The notes under the pieces were generated by a model. That model was not told the DNA's origin. It saw only the letters and a list, made by a program, of their open reading frames with translations, and searched no databases. A DNA stretch of 35,042 nucleotides from SICV01 sp964372375 (lineage in GTDB: Archaea > Nanobdellota > Nanobdellia > Pacearchaeales > GW2011-AR1), in the NCBI GenBank assembly GCA_964372375.1, contig CAYJQF010000005.1, forward strand, positions 1 to 35,042. Reading direction: 5' to 3'. Below, piece after piece: positions 15,473 to 22,207 of the stretch. How positions within the stretch are numbered: the stretch's first letter is position 1; each line of letters begins with the position of its first letter. The position numbers and the translations under genes are program-made.

Positions 15473-16084
15473 ATGAAGGCTCACAAAGCGGTGATTTCGT
15501 TTGGTATTCTACTTTTATTTGGTGTTGGTGTTTTTGCTTTTTCCCATGGAATGCAAGGAAGTGTAACTGCTGGGGCAGTGCGTGAAGGAGATTTGCCTGA
15601 TCAAGGACCAGAGCAAGTTACGTTTCTTCTTGACTCCTATCAGATTTCTGATCATATGCTACAGGTACGATACACCCTTACTGAGCATGAGTCTCAGGCG
15701 CATGTACTTCAAGTAGCATATCATATTATCGATAGGAACGGAGTGTTGCTCGGTCAAGGGGACGATGAAATAGTACTGGGAGCTGGACAAAAAATAAAGT
15801 ATTCGTTTTTAACAGCCCTTAGTGAGGTGCCTCGAGATACGGTATCGCTTACTCTTACGTTTAATGAGGGAACCTGGTCTTTGCCTACTGTGATGCCTCT
15901 CGTTTTTACTTCTCTTCCCTTAACAGGCAGCGCCATTGGTGCACGTACAAGCCAGCTGTTCATTCCTTTTTTTGCATTCCTTACTTTACTCGTGCTTTTG
16001 TTTTACTGTGTACGAGCAGTCTATGCAGTGCATGTTCGGCGTGCCTTACGCACGATGTATACTGATAGATACCTTTCTGTTTAA
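15473..16084 (+). CDS. Small exported/membrane protein with C-terminal anchor and TGSAI motif
   Basis: The 203-residue product has an N-terminal hydrophobic segment (about 6-24), an extracellular region of roughly 120 residues that looks beta-rich, the sequence PLTGSAIGARTSQ at 149-161, and a second membrane helix (about 162-186) followed by a basic tail. The start at 15473 is preferred over 15452 or 15461 because TTTATAA at 15444-15450 is centred 26 nt upstream. The region resembles a small Ig-like or adhesin-type domain, but I do not recognise a family. LTGSAI is shared with other surface proteins of this window. It is divergent from rnz. Confidence 0.7.
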   Translation: MKAHKAVISFGILLLFGVGVFAFSHGMQGSVTAGAVREGDLPDQGPEQVTFLLDSYQISDHMLQVRYTLTEHESQAHVLQVAYHIIDRNGVLLGQGDDEIVLGAGQKIKYSFLTALSEVPRDTVSLTLTFNEGTWSLPTVMPLVFTSLPLTGSAIGARTSQLFIPFFAFLTLLVLLFYCVRAVYAVHVRRALRTMYTDRYLSV

Positions 16085-16128
16085 CTATAAACGGCAACCT
16101 TAAAAATAACCTTTTCTTCTGATAGTAT

Positions 16129-16680
16129 ATGAAGAAAGAAGGAGCGCTTTCGGGAAGTGCGTTATTACAGTTGTCTGAGATTAGTTTGCAGATTGACACG
16201 TATGATGATATCTTTTCTGACTTTGATCCGAGACCGTATTCACAGCGAGCGTTGAGTGATGATTTCTTGATTGAGGCAAAGAAAGCAAGCAGAGACAAGC
16301 CTTCAGGCACCATTGAACTAACGTTTCTCATGCCGCGAGAGAGACGAGACGGTACTGAAGAAGTGTTAATTAAACGCAGATTGCGAGAGCATTTCAAGAA
16401 GCATTATTTGCAGCTGATTGATGAGATGCATACTATCAGGAAGCGAGGAATGATCATGGCTTGTTTGGGAATTCTTTTTATCACTCTTGCTTCCTATATT
16501 GCTTCCATTGCAAATGGCAGCTTTTTCATGCACTTCTTAGTTGTGGTGCTCGAACCTGCGGGGTGGTTTACTGCCTGGACCGGTTTGGATGAGATTTATT
16601 ATACTGCTAAACAAAAGCAGCCTGATTTGGAGTTTTATGAGAAGATGAGCAATGCTGAGATTGCATTTTCAAGCTACTAG
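16129..16680 (+). CDS. Conserved two-helix membrane protein of unknown function (183 aa)
   Basis: The N-terminal half is soluble and includes a distinctive TYDDIFSDFDPRPYSQRALS at 24-43 followed by DDFLIEAKKA. I associate this wording with an uncharacterised family found in bacteria and archaea. A central positively charged helix (about 79-107) precedes two membrane segments (about 108-128 and 132-150), with AGWFTAWTGLDEIYY at the second one. The C-terminus is cytoplasmic in the simplest model. It lies 44 bases after the previous gene and may have its own promoter (ACCTTAAAAATAACC, 16095-16109). Function unknown. Confidence 0.75.
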   Translation: MKKEGALSGSALLQLSEISLQIDTYDDIFSDFDPRPYSQRALSDDFLIEAKKASRDKPSGTIELTFLMPRERRDGTEEVLIKRRLREHFKKHYLQLIDEMHTIRKRGMIMACLGILFITLASYIASIANGSFFMHFLVVVLEPAGWFTAWTGLDEIYYTAKQKQPDLEFYEKMSNAEIAFSSY

Positions 16681-16723
16681 GTACTCGGAACGCTTAAATA
16701 GTATTTTCTGATTCTTTGAGCGT

Positions 16724-16798
<75 letters not shown>

Positions 16799-16841
16799 TT
16801 TTTAGCGACAAGTTTAAAAAGAGAGTCTATTGGAAAGATAC

Positions 16842-17078
16842 ATGGCCGATCAGTATCCTCTTTTTTATGTCTTTGCAGTTGAGCGTGTTCAAGGAGTGAG
16901 AGGCAAAGAATGGTTTTATTGTAAAGGGAGTGTGCCGGCAGAAGGTAAGTTGAGAATGAGTTATGAGACGAGAGACGGGCGCTTTGTACATTATTTAAAT
17001 GTCTCTTTTGAATTGCTCAAGCAAGAAGATAGACTTGCACTTCCTTTGGATGCTCAGGCATCTTCGCAGCCTTTGTAA
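16842..17078 (+). CDS. Small hypothetical protein (78 aa)
   Basis: This short soluble protein starts MADQYPLFYVFAVERVQGVR and has no recognised motif; the middle (KLRMSYETRDGRFVHYLNVS) suggests a small beta fold. An ATG at 16830 is in frame, but TTTAAAAA at 16811-16818 is centred about 27 nt before 16842, which favours the shorter, leaderless form. It sits between tRNA-Arg and tRNA-Cys. Codon use is like that of its neighbours, so it is probably real. No function can be inferred. Confidence 0.6.
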   Translation: MADQYPLFYVFAVERVQGVRGKEWFYCKGSVPAEGKLRMSYETRDGRFVHYLNVSFELLKQEDRLALPLDAQASSQPL

Positions 17079-17120
17079 GAACCTCAATCTTTAAAAGCTA
17101 CTAGATGTTTTGTGCTAGGT

Positions 17121-17193
17121 GCGCACGTGGCACAATGGTTACTGCGGTCGGCTGCAGCCCGACTTTTTCCAGGTTCAATTCCTGGCGTGCGCT
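17121..17193 (+). tRNA. tRNA-Cys (anticodon GCA)
   Basis: Acceptor GCGCACG/CGTGCGC, anticodon stem GTCGG/CCGAC with loop CTGCAGC, T arm CCAGG-TTCAATT-CCTGG, discriminator U as expected for Cys. TTTAAAAG at 17090-17097 is centred about 27 nt upstream. The 3' 19 nt are also the end of the convergent protein gene. Confidence 0.96.
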
Positions 17194-17948
17194 TGTCTCT
17201 TTAATAAGTGCTGCGCTATTGCTGTTCTGATACGTTCACTATCTTCTCTGTGCTTTGGGTCTTTGCGCTTCTCTCTTTCGACTACAAACTCTTTTAAGGC
17301 CAGCAAATATTCAAGGCTTACGCAAGGAATCGCTTCTTTACCTATTGCTATCGGCATTCCTGTGAATGTTTCTTTTGGCACCATAAATTCTCCCGCCCTA
17401 AACTCTCTAGAAGTCAGGGTTCCAGGAGTTTCTTGGTCCACGAGATAGATCCGAACCTGACTTTCTGCTATAATCTTATTAGTATCTGGGTCTACATACA
17501 CAAACTCAAGATTTGGATTTCTTTCTCTATTGGCAATTGCTTCATCAACAGTAGTAGGAAAATACGCTTGGTATTTTATTTCTCCCCACGGATTCATTTT
17601 AAAGCTTCTTCTCTCAACAAGAAAAGAGTTGTTTCTTTCGCCTACATTCACCATAAAGCTAAGAACAGTACGATTTCGTACTAATACTATATCAAGATTT
17701 TTCGGAGTGCGCAGCCATGTTTGTGTTTGTTCTGCTATAGCACACGAGCCGGAAACTCTAAGATTATTGAACACAGGCTTCCAGAGTTCATACGTTTTCA
17801 GAATCCTCTCTTCCGTTGCGCTTTTCCTTTCTTCTCCTGTTGCATAGAGTTCTGCCTGATAATGTTCTTGTGCTAAGAGGTAGTGCTTTCGAGCGAGCGT
17901 TCGAGAGCTATCCGGTCGGACTATCCATGTTACAATTCCGTTAAACAT
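17175..17948 (-). CDS. Nucleotidyltransferase-fold protein (AbiEii/DUF1814-like)
   Basis: The 257-residue product has an N-terminal helical region, then a beta-strand and Gly-Ser (67-68) followed by RTPKNLDIVLV. This resembles the GS...DxD core of polymerase-beta-type nucleotidyltransferases, except that the first acidic residue is Asn84 (Asn-Leu-Asp). Towards the C-terminus CVSLEYLLALKEFVVEREKR then KDPKHREDSERI matches the Lys/Asp pattern seen after the core in AbiEii-like proteins. The gene ends with a TGA inside the T loop of tRNA-Cys, 19 bases into that gene. Its role is unknown; no partner antitoxin gene is adjacent. With Asn84 it may be inactive. Confidence 0.65.
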   Translation of the reverse strand: MFNGIVTWIVRPDSSRTLARKHYLLAQEHYQAELYATGEERKSATEERILKTYELWKPVFNNLRVSGSCAIAEQTQTWLRTPKNLDIVLVRNRTVLSFMVNVGERNNSFLVERRSFKMNPWGEIKYQAYFPTTVDEAIANRERNPNLEFVYVDPDTNKIIAESQVRIYLVDQETPGTLTSREFRAGEFMVPKETFTGMPIAIGKEAIPCVSLEYLLALKEFVVEREKRKDPKHREDSERIRTAIAQHLLKRQAHARN

Positions 17949-18044
17949 CGTGTAAGAGATATTTCTGCCTAGTTCTTATAGTTTTCTTTAGACTCCTTTT
18001 TTAAGTGATAGAAAGTCTTAAAAGTATATGAAGAATACAAAGTG

Positions 18045-18644
18045 ATGAGAGGCGCCTTCTTAGCTCTGTTGGTGGTGGGAGTTCTTGCTTTGGCAGTCTC
18101 ACTTTTTCTTTTTGAAAATCCTTTTATTCTTTCTGGGCTCTCTACTGAAGAGCAAATTTTAATCTATGTGCAGCTTGAGCCTGAGTATGCACGAGTTGCG
18201 ACAGGAAGCCAGTTTTTCTTAGGAGTGACTCTGATTAAGCTCGGTGATACGAACAGGAAAGATGTCTTGGTAACTTTGTTCCTGAAAGAAGTGAATGGTA
18301 AGAACCTGCCTTTGTCTTCCCAGACAGCAGCCATCGAAACGCGGGCTTCGCTGATTCTTGCACTGAAAGTGCCAGACTCGTTACAAACAAATTCGTATCA
18401 AATCTATTTAGAAGTAACTGATGTTAAGACTGGTGAATTGCTTGCCAGCGCAAGCCAGCGCATACTTGTTTTTGACAATTTTTCTATAAAATTTAATGAT
18501 AAGAGTGCGTACGTGCTTGTAGTTCTTGTTTTCGTGATGGTGGTAACATTGCTTTACTCACTCTATCATCATTTCACGTTTCATCATACTAGATTATCTC
18601 ATGCAACCTTAATAGGAAGAAATCGATCGCTACGTAGAAAATAA
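18045..18644 (+). CDS. Membrane-anchored protein with one Ig-like domain (199 aa)
   Basis: An N-terminal hydrophobic segment (AFLALLVVGVLALAVSLFLF) precedes an extracellular beta domain, then a second helix (YVLVVLVFVMVVTLLYSLYH) and a basic tail rich in His and Arg. The domain includes SLILALKVPDSLQTNSYQIY, which lines up with SFIKTLAIPSSIPDGNYIVY in the surface protein encoded at 18934-20637, so the two are related. The ATG at 18045 is preferred over a GTG at 18042 because a TATA-like TTAAAAGTATA is centred about 25 nt upstream. It is probably a cell-surface accessory protein. The neighbouring NTase-like gene is divergent. Confidence 0.7.
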   Translation: MRGAFLALLVVGVLALAVSLFLFENPFILSGLSTEEQILIYVQLEPEYARVATGSQFFLGVTLIKLGDTNRKDVLVTLFLKEVNGKNLPLSSQTAAIETRASLILALKVPDSLQTNSYQIYLEVTDVKTGELLASASQRILVFDNFSIKFNDKSAYVLVVLVFVMVVTLLYSLYHHFTFHHTRLSHATLIGRNRSLRRK

Positions 18645-18682
18645 GTTTAACTACTGCCTTGTTTTCTTATACAAGAAGAGAG

Positions 18683-18787
18683 TTGAGTAAGCTAGAAGTT
18701 ACTAAAACAGGTGTTGTGATTAAGTACTTAGTACTTACTATTGCTTTAATTATTCTCTATTTTCTTGCAGCTAAAGTATCTCTTTAG
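18683..18787 (+). CDS. Possible tiny single-pass membrane protein (34 aa, TTG start)
   Basis: In the 289-base gap between 18644 and 18934 a TTG-initiated frame encodes (M)SKLEVTKTGVVIKYLVLTIA then LIILYFLAAKVSL: a short soluble lead and one clear hydrophobic helix. The composition is convincing for a membrane micro-protein, but there is no ATG and no well-placed TATA box, so it could be chance. Confidence 0.3.
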   Translation: MSKLEVTKTGVVIKYLVLTIALIILYFLAAKVSL

Positions 18788-18829
18788 AGGGCTTTTTATA
18801 ATAAGAGTGCTATCGATACTTCACTTATT

Positions 18830-18925
18830 TTGTTACAGTTGTACACTATCTCAATAACTGCAACTGTTCTTTCTGTCCCGGTTGTTGTTAGCCAGTATAG
18901 AAGACGATTACACGCTAGAAGATAG
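18830..18925 (+). CDS. Possible tiny membrane protein (31 aa, TTG start)
   Basis: TTTATAATA at 18795-18803 is a good TATA box. About 31 nt downstream a TTG opens a frame for (M)LQLYTISITATVLSVPVVV followed by a basic SQYRRRLHARR end, resembling a single helix with positive-inside tail. Low confidence: non-ATG start and very short. Confidence 0.25.
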   Translation: MLQLYTISITATVLSVPVVVSQYRRRLHARR

Positions 18926-18933
18926 AATGTCTT

Positions 18934-20637
18934 TTATTTGCTGACTCTTCTGAACGATTGTTTTCTACCGTGTTCAAAGTGGAGGAGTATATAGATGCTA
19001 ATAATGAGCAGCAACAGTGCCCCTCCTAAAAAGATAAAGATGTTTTGAGAGAGTGTTTCTGAAGAGCTTTTTACAGTGAAGAACGCACTTGCTCCCGCGC
19101 TGGTATCTTGGTAGTCAGCCCGAACATAGACTATATAATTACCATCAGGAATAGAAGAGGGTATAGCAAGCGTTTTTATGAAGCTTGCCTGTGTTTCTAC
19201 CGCGAGTGTTTCCTGAGAGGTTGCAACTTCTTTGTTTGCGTCATTTTTGATTACGTATGTAATATTTGCATCTATTCTGCCGATATCTCCAAGATTGTAG
19301 AGATTTATATTGATAGGCAGGTCTGAACCTTTCTTTACAGTAAGAAACTCTTTTGGAATCTCTACTCTTACGTCAAATAGGCCTCGCTTCATCTGTGATT
19401 CTATGACTACCAGGATTTCTTTTTGCAGCTCTCCTGAAGTTATGATGATTTTGCCAAGAGTAACATCTGGTTTTGCATCTTCACGTACAAATGCATCAAC
19501 GTCAATTATCTTTGTTTCTCCCGGGGTCAGAGCAACTTCTGTCGCACTCAGCTTGATGAATGGTTCAAGTGCCTGCATTTTTATTTTCAGCGTTATTTTT
19601 TCTTTTTCTATGTTTGTTAGCTTGATAATTTGATGCTCTGTTCCACCTTGTTTTATAATAAATTTTATTCGTTCTGGCTCAAGTGTAAAATTGAGGAGTG
19701 TGATACTTTCTTTGCTTTCGCCGCCCCCTTCTCCACCTCCTCCCCCTCCACTGCTTCCTCCTTCTGAAGAAGTAGTGGTAGAGCCTGTCGTTGAGCTTCC
19801 TGCTGAGCTTGACTCACTTGTTTCTTCTGAAGAATAGGAAGAGAAGTGCGTTACGTTAAACCGGAGTACTCCAGAAGTATAATTTTCTAGAGTACAGATG
19901 TAGTCTGGGCAGACCTCTCCATTACGTATCAGCCGCGGGTTAGTAAAAGAAAGATTGTATAAAGAGAGTGTTGCTGTTGTATTGAGCGGCTGCAGGGCAG
20001 TGTCATTAATACTTATATAATTATGTGAAATATTGATATAGGCATCAAGGCTTGCGTTGTTTGAGGTAAGTGCAGTAATATTTATCTGGGAAGTGAAATA
20101 AATTTTTCCTTTTTGTGTATTTTCTAGCACAATGTTGGAGAGATTTTGGAGCTCTTCAAAACTATAGCTGTTAAAATCTGTGGAGTTTCCCTTTATGGTC
20201 TCGTTACGATAGTGTTCATATTCAATGAAGAATTTTGTTACGTTCACTGCGAAGTTAACGCTTTTTTTTATTACTACTCCCTCTGTGTTGTTGGCAAAAA
20301 GAAAGAGCGTGTGATTCTTTTGTATTCCCGTTGCATTAAAATATGCTATTTTGTTTGATAGGGTGATGTTTGTTCCATTATCGAGATTATACCAGAGTTT
20401 TTGATAGTTATTTGCACTTATATTGAGCAACAGATTAAGGTCTTTAATATAGGTAAGGTTTTTTGGGCTATACACGGATATGTAGGGCTGTCCTACTACT
20501 ACTTGCACGGAAACATCAACTACCTGCGTTATTGCTTTGCCGGTTAGTGAATTTGTAGCATTAGTATTTTCTGCACTTACTATATGCATGCTTAGTAGAA
20601 CGATAAGAAGACCTATACACATGGAGCCCTTCATCAT
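18934..20637 (-). CDS. Surface glycoprotein-like protein with Ser/Gly linker and C-terminal anchor (567 aa)
   Basis: The signal peptide (MCIGLLIVLLSMHIVSA) is followed closely by SLTGKAITQ (30-38). The extracellular part has Asn-Xaa-Ser/Thr sequons, an Ig-like segment (PYISVYSPKNLTYIKDLNLL), a Ser/Thr/Gly-rich flexible linker near 270-305, and two further beta domains; the second, about 440-525, resembles the domain of the protein at 18045-18644. A membrane helix (IFIFLGGALLLLIISIYILL) and a short basic tail end it. A minus-strand TATA (TTTATTTTAAATAG, about 20657-20670) is centred about 26 nt upstream, so it has its own promoter besides following the surface operon. Likely part of the envelope; no enzyme motif is visible. 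Confidence 0.75.
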   Translation of the reverse strand: MMKGSMCIGLLIVLLSMHIVSAENTNATNSLTGKAITQVVDVSVQVVVGQPYISVYSPKNLTYIKDLNLLLNISANNYQKLWYNLDNGTNITLSNKIAYFNATGIQKNHTLFLFANNTEGVVIKKSVNFAVNVTKFFIEYEHYRNETIKGNSTDFNSYSFEELQNLSNIVLENTQKGKIYFTSQINITALTSNNASLDAYINISHNYISINDTALQPLNTTATLSLYNLSFTNPRLIRNGEVCPDYICTLENYTSGVLRFNVTHFSSYSSEETSESSSAGSSTTGSTTTSSEGGSSGGGGGGEGGGESKESITLLNFTLEPERIKFIIKQGGTEHQIIKLTNIEKEKITLKIKMQALEPFIKLSATEVALTPGETKIIDVDAFVREDAKPDVTLGKIIITSGELQKEILVVIESQMKRGLFDVRVEIPKEFLTVKKGSDLPININLYNLGDIGRIDANITYVIKNDANKEVATSQETLAVETQASFIKTLAIPSSIPDGNYIVYVRADYQDTSAGASAFFTVKSSSETLSQNIFIFLGGALLLLIISIYILLHFEHGRKQSFRRVSK

Positions 20638-20676
20638 TGATGAAACGCTTTCAGCTATTTAAAATAAACGGTGCCT

Positions 20677-21207
20677 TTATTGCTTTTTCCTAAGGTACCA
20701 TATAATCATGAGTACTATGATAATGCCTAGAATAAGAAGATACATTGTTTTACTTGTTTTTTCTGGTGCTTGAACTGCTGCAGATATGGTTGGAATGACG
20801 TCAAAGTATTTTTCAAATGCACTTCCTATTCTAAATTGCCCTGCCTCAGCATTGGTAATGGAGGTGAATGAAACGCCCACGTTGTAGCGCTGGTTAAGCA
20901 CTGCATTTGCTGGAAGTTTTATTACTAGTTTTACCTGCACATCTTTGGTTTGAGGAGGCACAGTATAGATAGGGTTGGCATCAACAAGCGTTGCAATACT
21001 TGTTCCATTGACTACCTGTGCCCTGAATGAAAGCGTGTCATCGCCCACCATATTTTGCAAGGTAAAGGTTATTTCTTTTGTTTCTCCCGGGGCAATCCTT
21101 AAGGGATTTTCATTTGCTCCATTCCAATACTCGGAAGTTACTCCTGATGCACTTATCATGCTTGCCATAATCAGGATTCCTAGAAGTACGAGTAGTATTT
21201 TTTTCAT
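20677..21207 (-). CDS. Exported single-anchor protein with an Ig-like domain (176 aa)
   Basis: The chosen start MKKILLVLLGILIMASMISA is a signal peptide; its ATG lies one base after the stop of the upstream surface-protein gene, so translation is coupled. The mature domain (starting SGVTSEYWNGANENPLRIAP) has the spacing of an Ig/beta-sandwich with the motif LRIAPGETKEITFTLQN, followed by a C-terminal helix (MYLLILGIIIVLMIIWYL) and a basic Arg-Lys-Lys-Gln end. From memory, this kind of small anchored beta-sandwich is common in DPANN envelope operons, but the family is uncharacterised. A partner role for the larger surface proteins is inference from the operon. Confidence 0.75.
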   Translation of the reverse strand: MKKILLVLLGILIMASMISASGVTSEYWNGANENPLRIAPGETKEITFTLQNMVGDDTLSFRAQVVNGTSIATLVDANPIYTVPPQTKDVQVKLVIKLPANAVLNQRYNVGVSFTSITNAEAGQFRIGSAFEKYFDVIPTISAAVQAPEKTSKTMYLLILGIIIVLMIIWYLRKKQ

Positions 21208-21208
21208 G

Positions 21209-22207
21209 TTAAATAATTTTGACTGTCCATGCTCCTTGATTGGCAGTCGAGTATGCTTGTGAGGAGAGCTCATTTCCTAGTTGTAAGATGCACATATAGA
21301 GCTGCTCTTGGCCGGTAGTGCCGTCATTAATGGTATGATTGCCTCTTCCTAACGTTGAATGATTGACGGCCTGGAACACTGCTTTGCTCATTCGCGAGGC
21401 GTTCTTTGCAACAGAGAGATCACACTCTGCACTTGAGCTCGTGGCATTGGAAACGGTGAAGTTATTTGCGTAAATTGACTTTGTGTTATCTGTTTCTCCC
21501 ACCAGATCAGTCGCATTCATCTGCACATTGCCTACCGTAATTGCCCGATTGCCCGTGTTGTTCAGAATAAGAGGCGTATTAGTGGGGGTTTGGTTGACTG
21601 ATCCTGGGCTTAAGCTGTTAAAGGTTATTGATGCAGGATGTGAGATAAAGGCAGATAATTCGTTATAGTTGAAAGTAACTGTTTGGTTGGCGCCTACTGC
21701 ATTAGAAGTATCATTGATGGAGACACGGACTGTCCAATTTGTTGCAAGGTCAAAGTACTGCATTTGGATGGCACAGGTATAATTGGCATACAAAGAAGCA
21801 AACGTGTTTAACTTGTTGCAGGTGAGATTCTGACGTACCGGCTCTCCGGTTGCTGTGAAATTAGCACGGGCGCTCGCATCTTTCAAGTTGTTGAAACCAT
21901 CAGTATCATTGGCAGTGAAGTTCAAGTATATAGTAGTTACTGAGTCTTCAGTTGGATTTTGTGCAGCTATTGCAGTTACGCTTGTAACGGTTGGAGCAGT
22001 GTTTGATATTGATATGTTTAAACTGACTGACTGCGAGACTGCTCTGCCCGTGATGGTGTTAAACCAATTGGAGAAGCTGGCGGAAACCAGAGAGAGCATC
22101 AGTATGGCAAGCACAACAGCAAAGAGTACTGAGCGAACTTTACTTTTACTCGCCTCTTTTTTTCCTGCCATAGCTTTTCTCTTAGGGTAAGCGTTCTTTT
22201 TAAACAT
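21209..22207 (-). CDS. Glycoprotein-like surface protein, paralogue of the giant's C-terminal domain (332 aa)
   Basis: A basic N-terminus and one membrane segment (about 28-44) precede ITGRAVSQS (52-60) and an extracellular region with very many Asn-Xaa-Ser/Thr sequons. From about residue 75 onward it is a clear paralogue of residues roughly 1100-1355 of the upstream protein, with long identical runs such as SKAVFQAVNHSTLGRGNH and TDLVGETDNTK. It stops right after AWTVKII, just where the homologous part of the larger protein continues into its extra tail. Its ATG overlaps the upstream stop by 8 bases (ATGTTTAA), so the two are translationally coupled. Probably a surface-layer or adhesin component. 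Confidence 0.75.
   Translation of the reverse strand: MFKKNAYPKRKAMAGKKEASKSKVRSVLFAVVLAILMLSLVSASFSNWFNTITGRAVSQSVSLNISISNTAPTVTSVTAIAAQNPTEDSVTTIYLNFTANDTDGFNNLKDASARANFTATGEPVRQNLTCNKLNTFASLYANYTCAIQMQYFDLATNWTVRVSINDTSNAVGANQTVTFNYNELSAFISHPASITFNSLSPGSVNQTPTNTPLILNNTGNRAITVGNVQMNATDLVGETDNTKSIYANNFTVSNATSSSAECDLSVAKNASRMSKAVFQAVNHSTLGRGNHTINDGTTGQEQLYMCILQLGNELSSQAYSTANQGAWTVKII
21212..21990 (-). repeat. Duplicated surface-domain copy A
   Basis: This stretch encodes the C-terminal ~260 residues of the protein at 21209-22207. It shares long stretches of near-identical DNA with 22722-23504, for example CTCTTGGCCGGTAGTGCCGT and CTTCCTAACGTTGAATGATT, so the duplication is recent or maintained by gene conversion. 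Confidence 0.8.
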
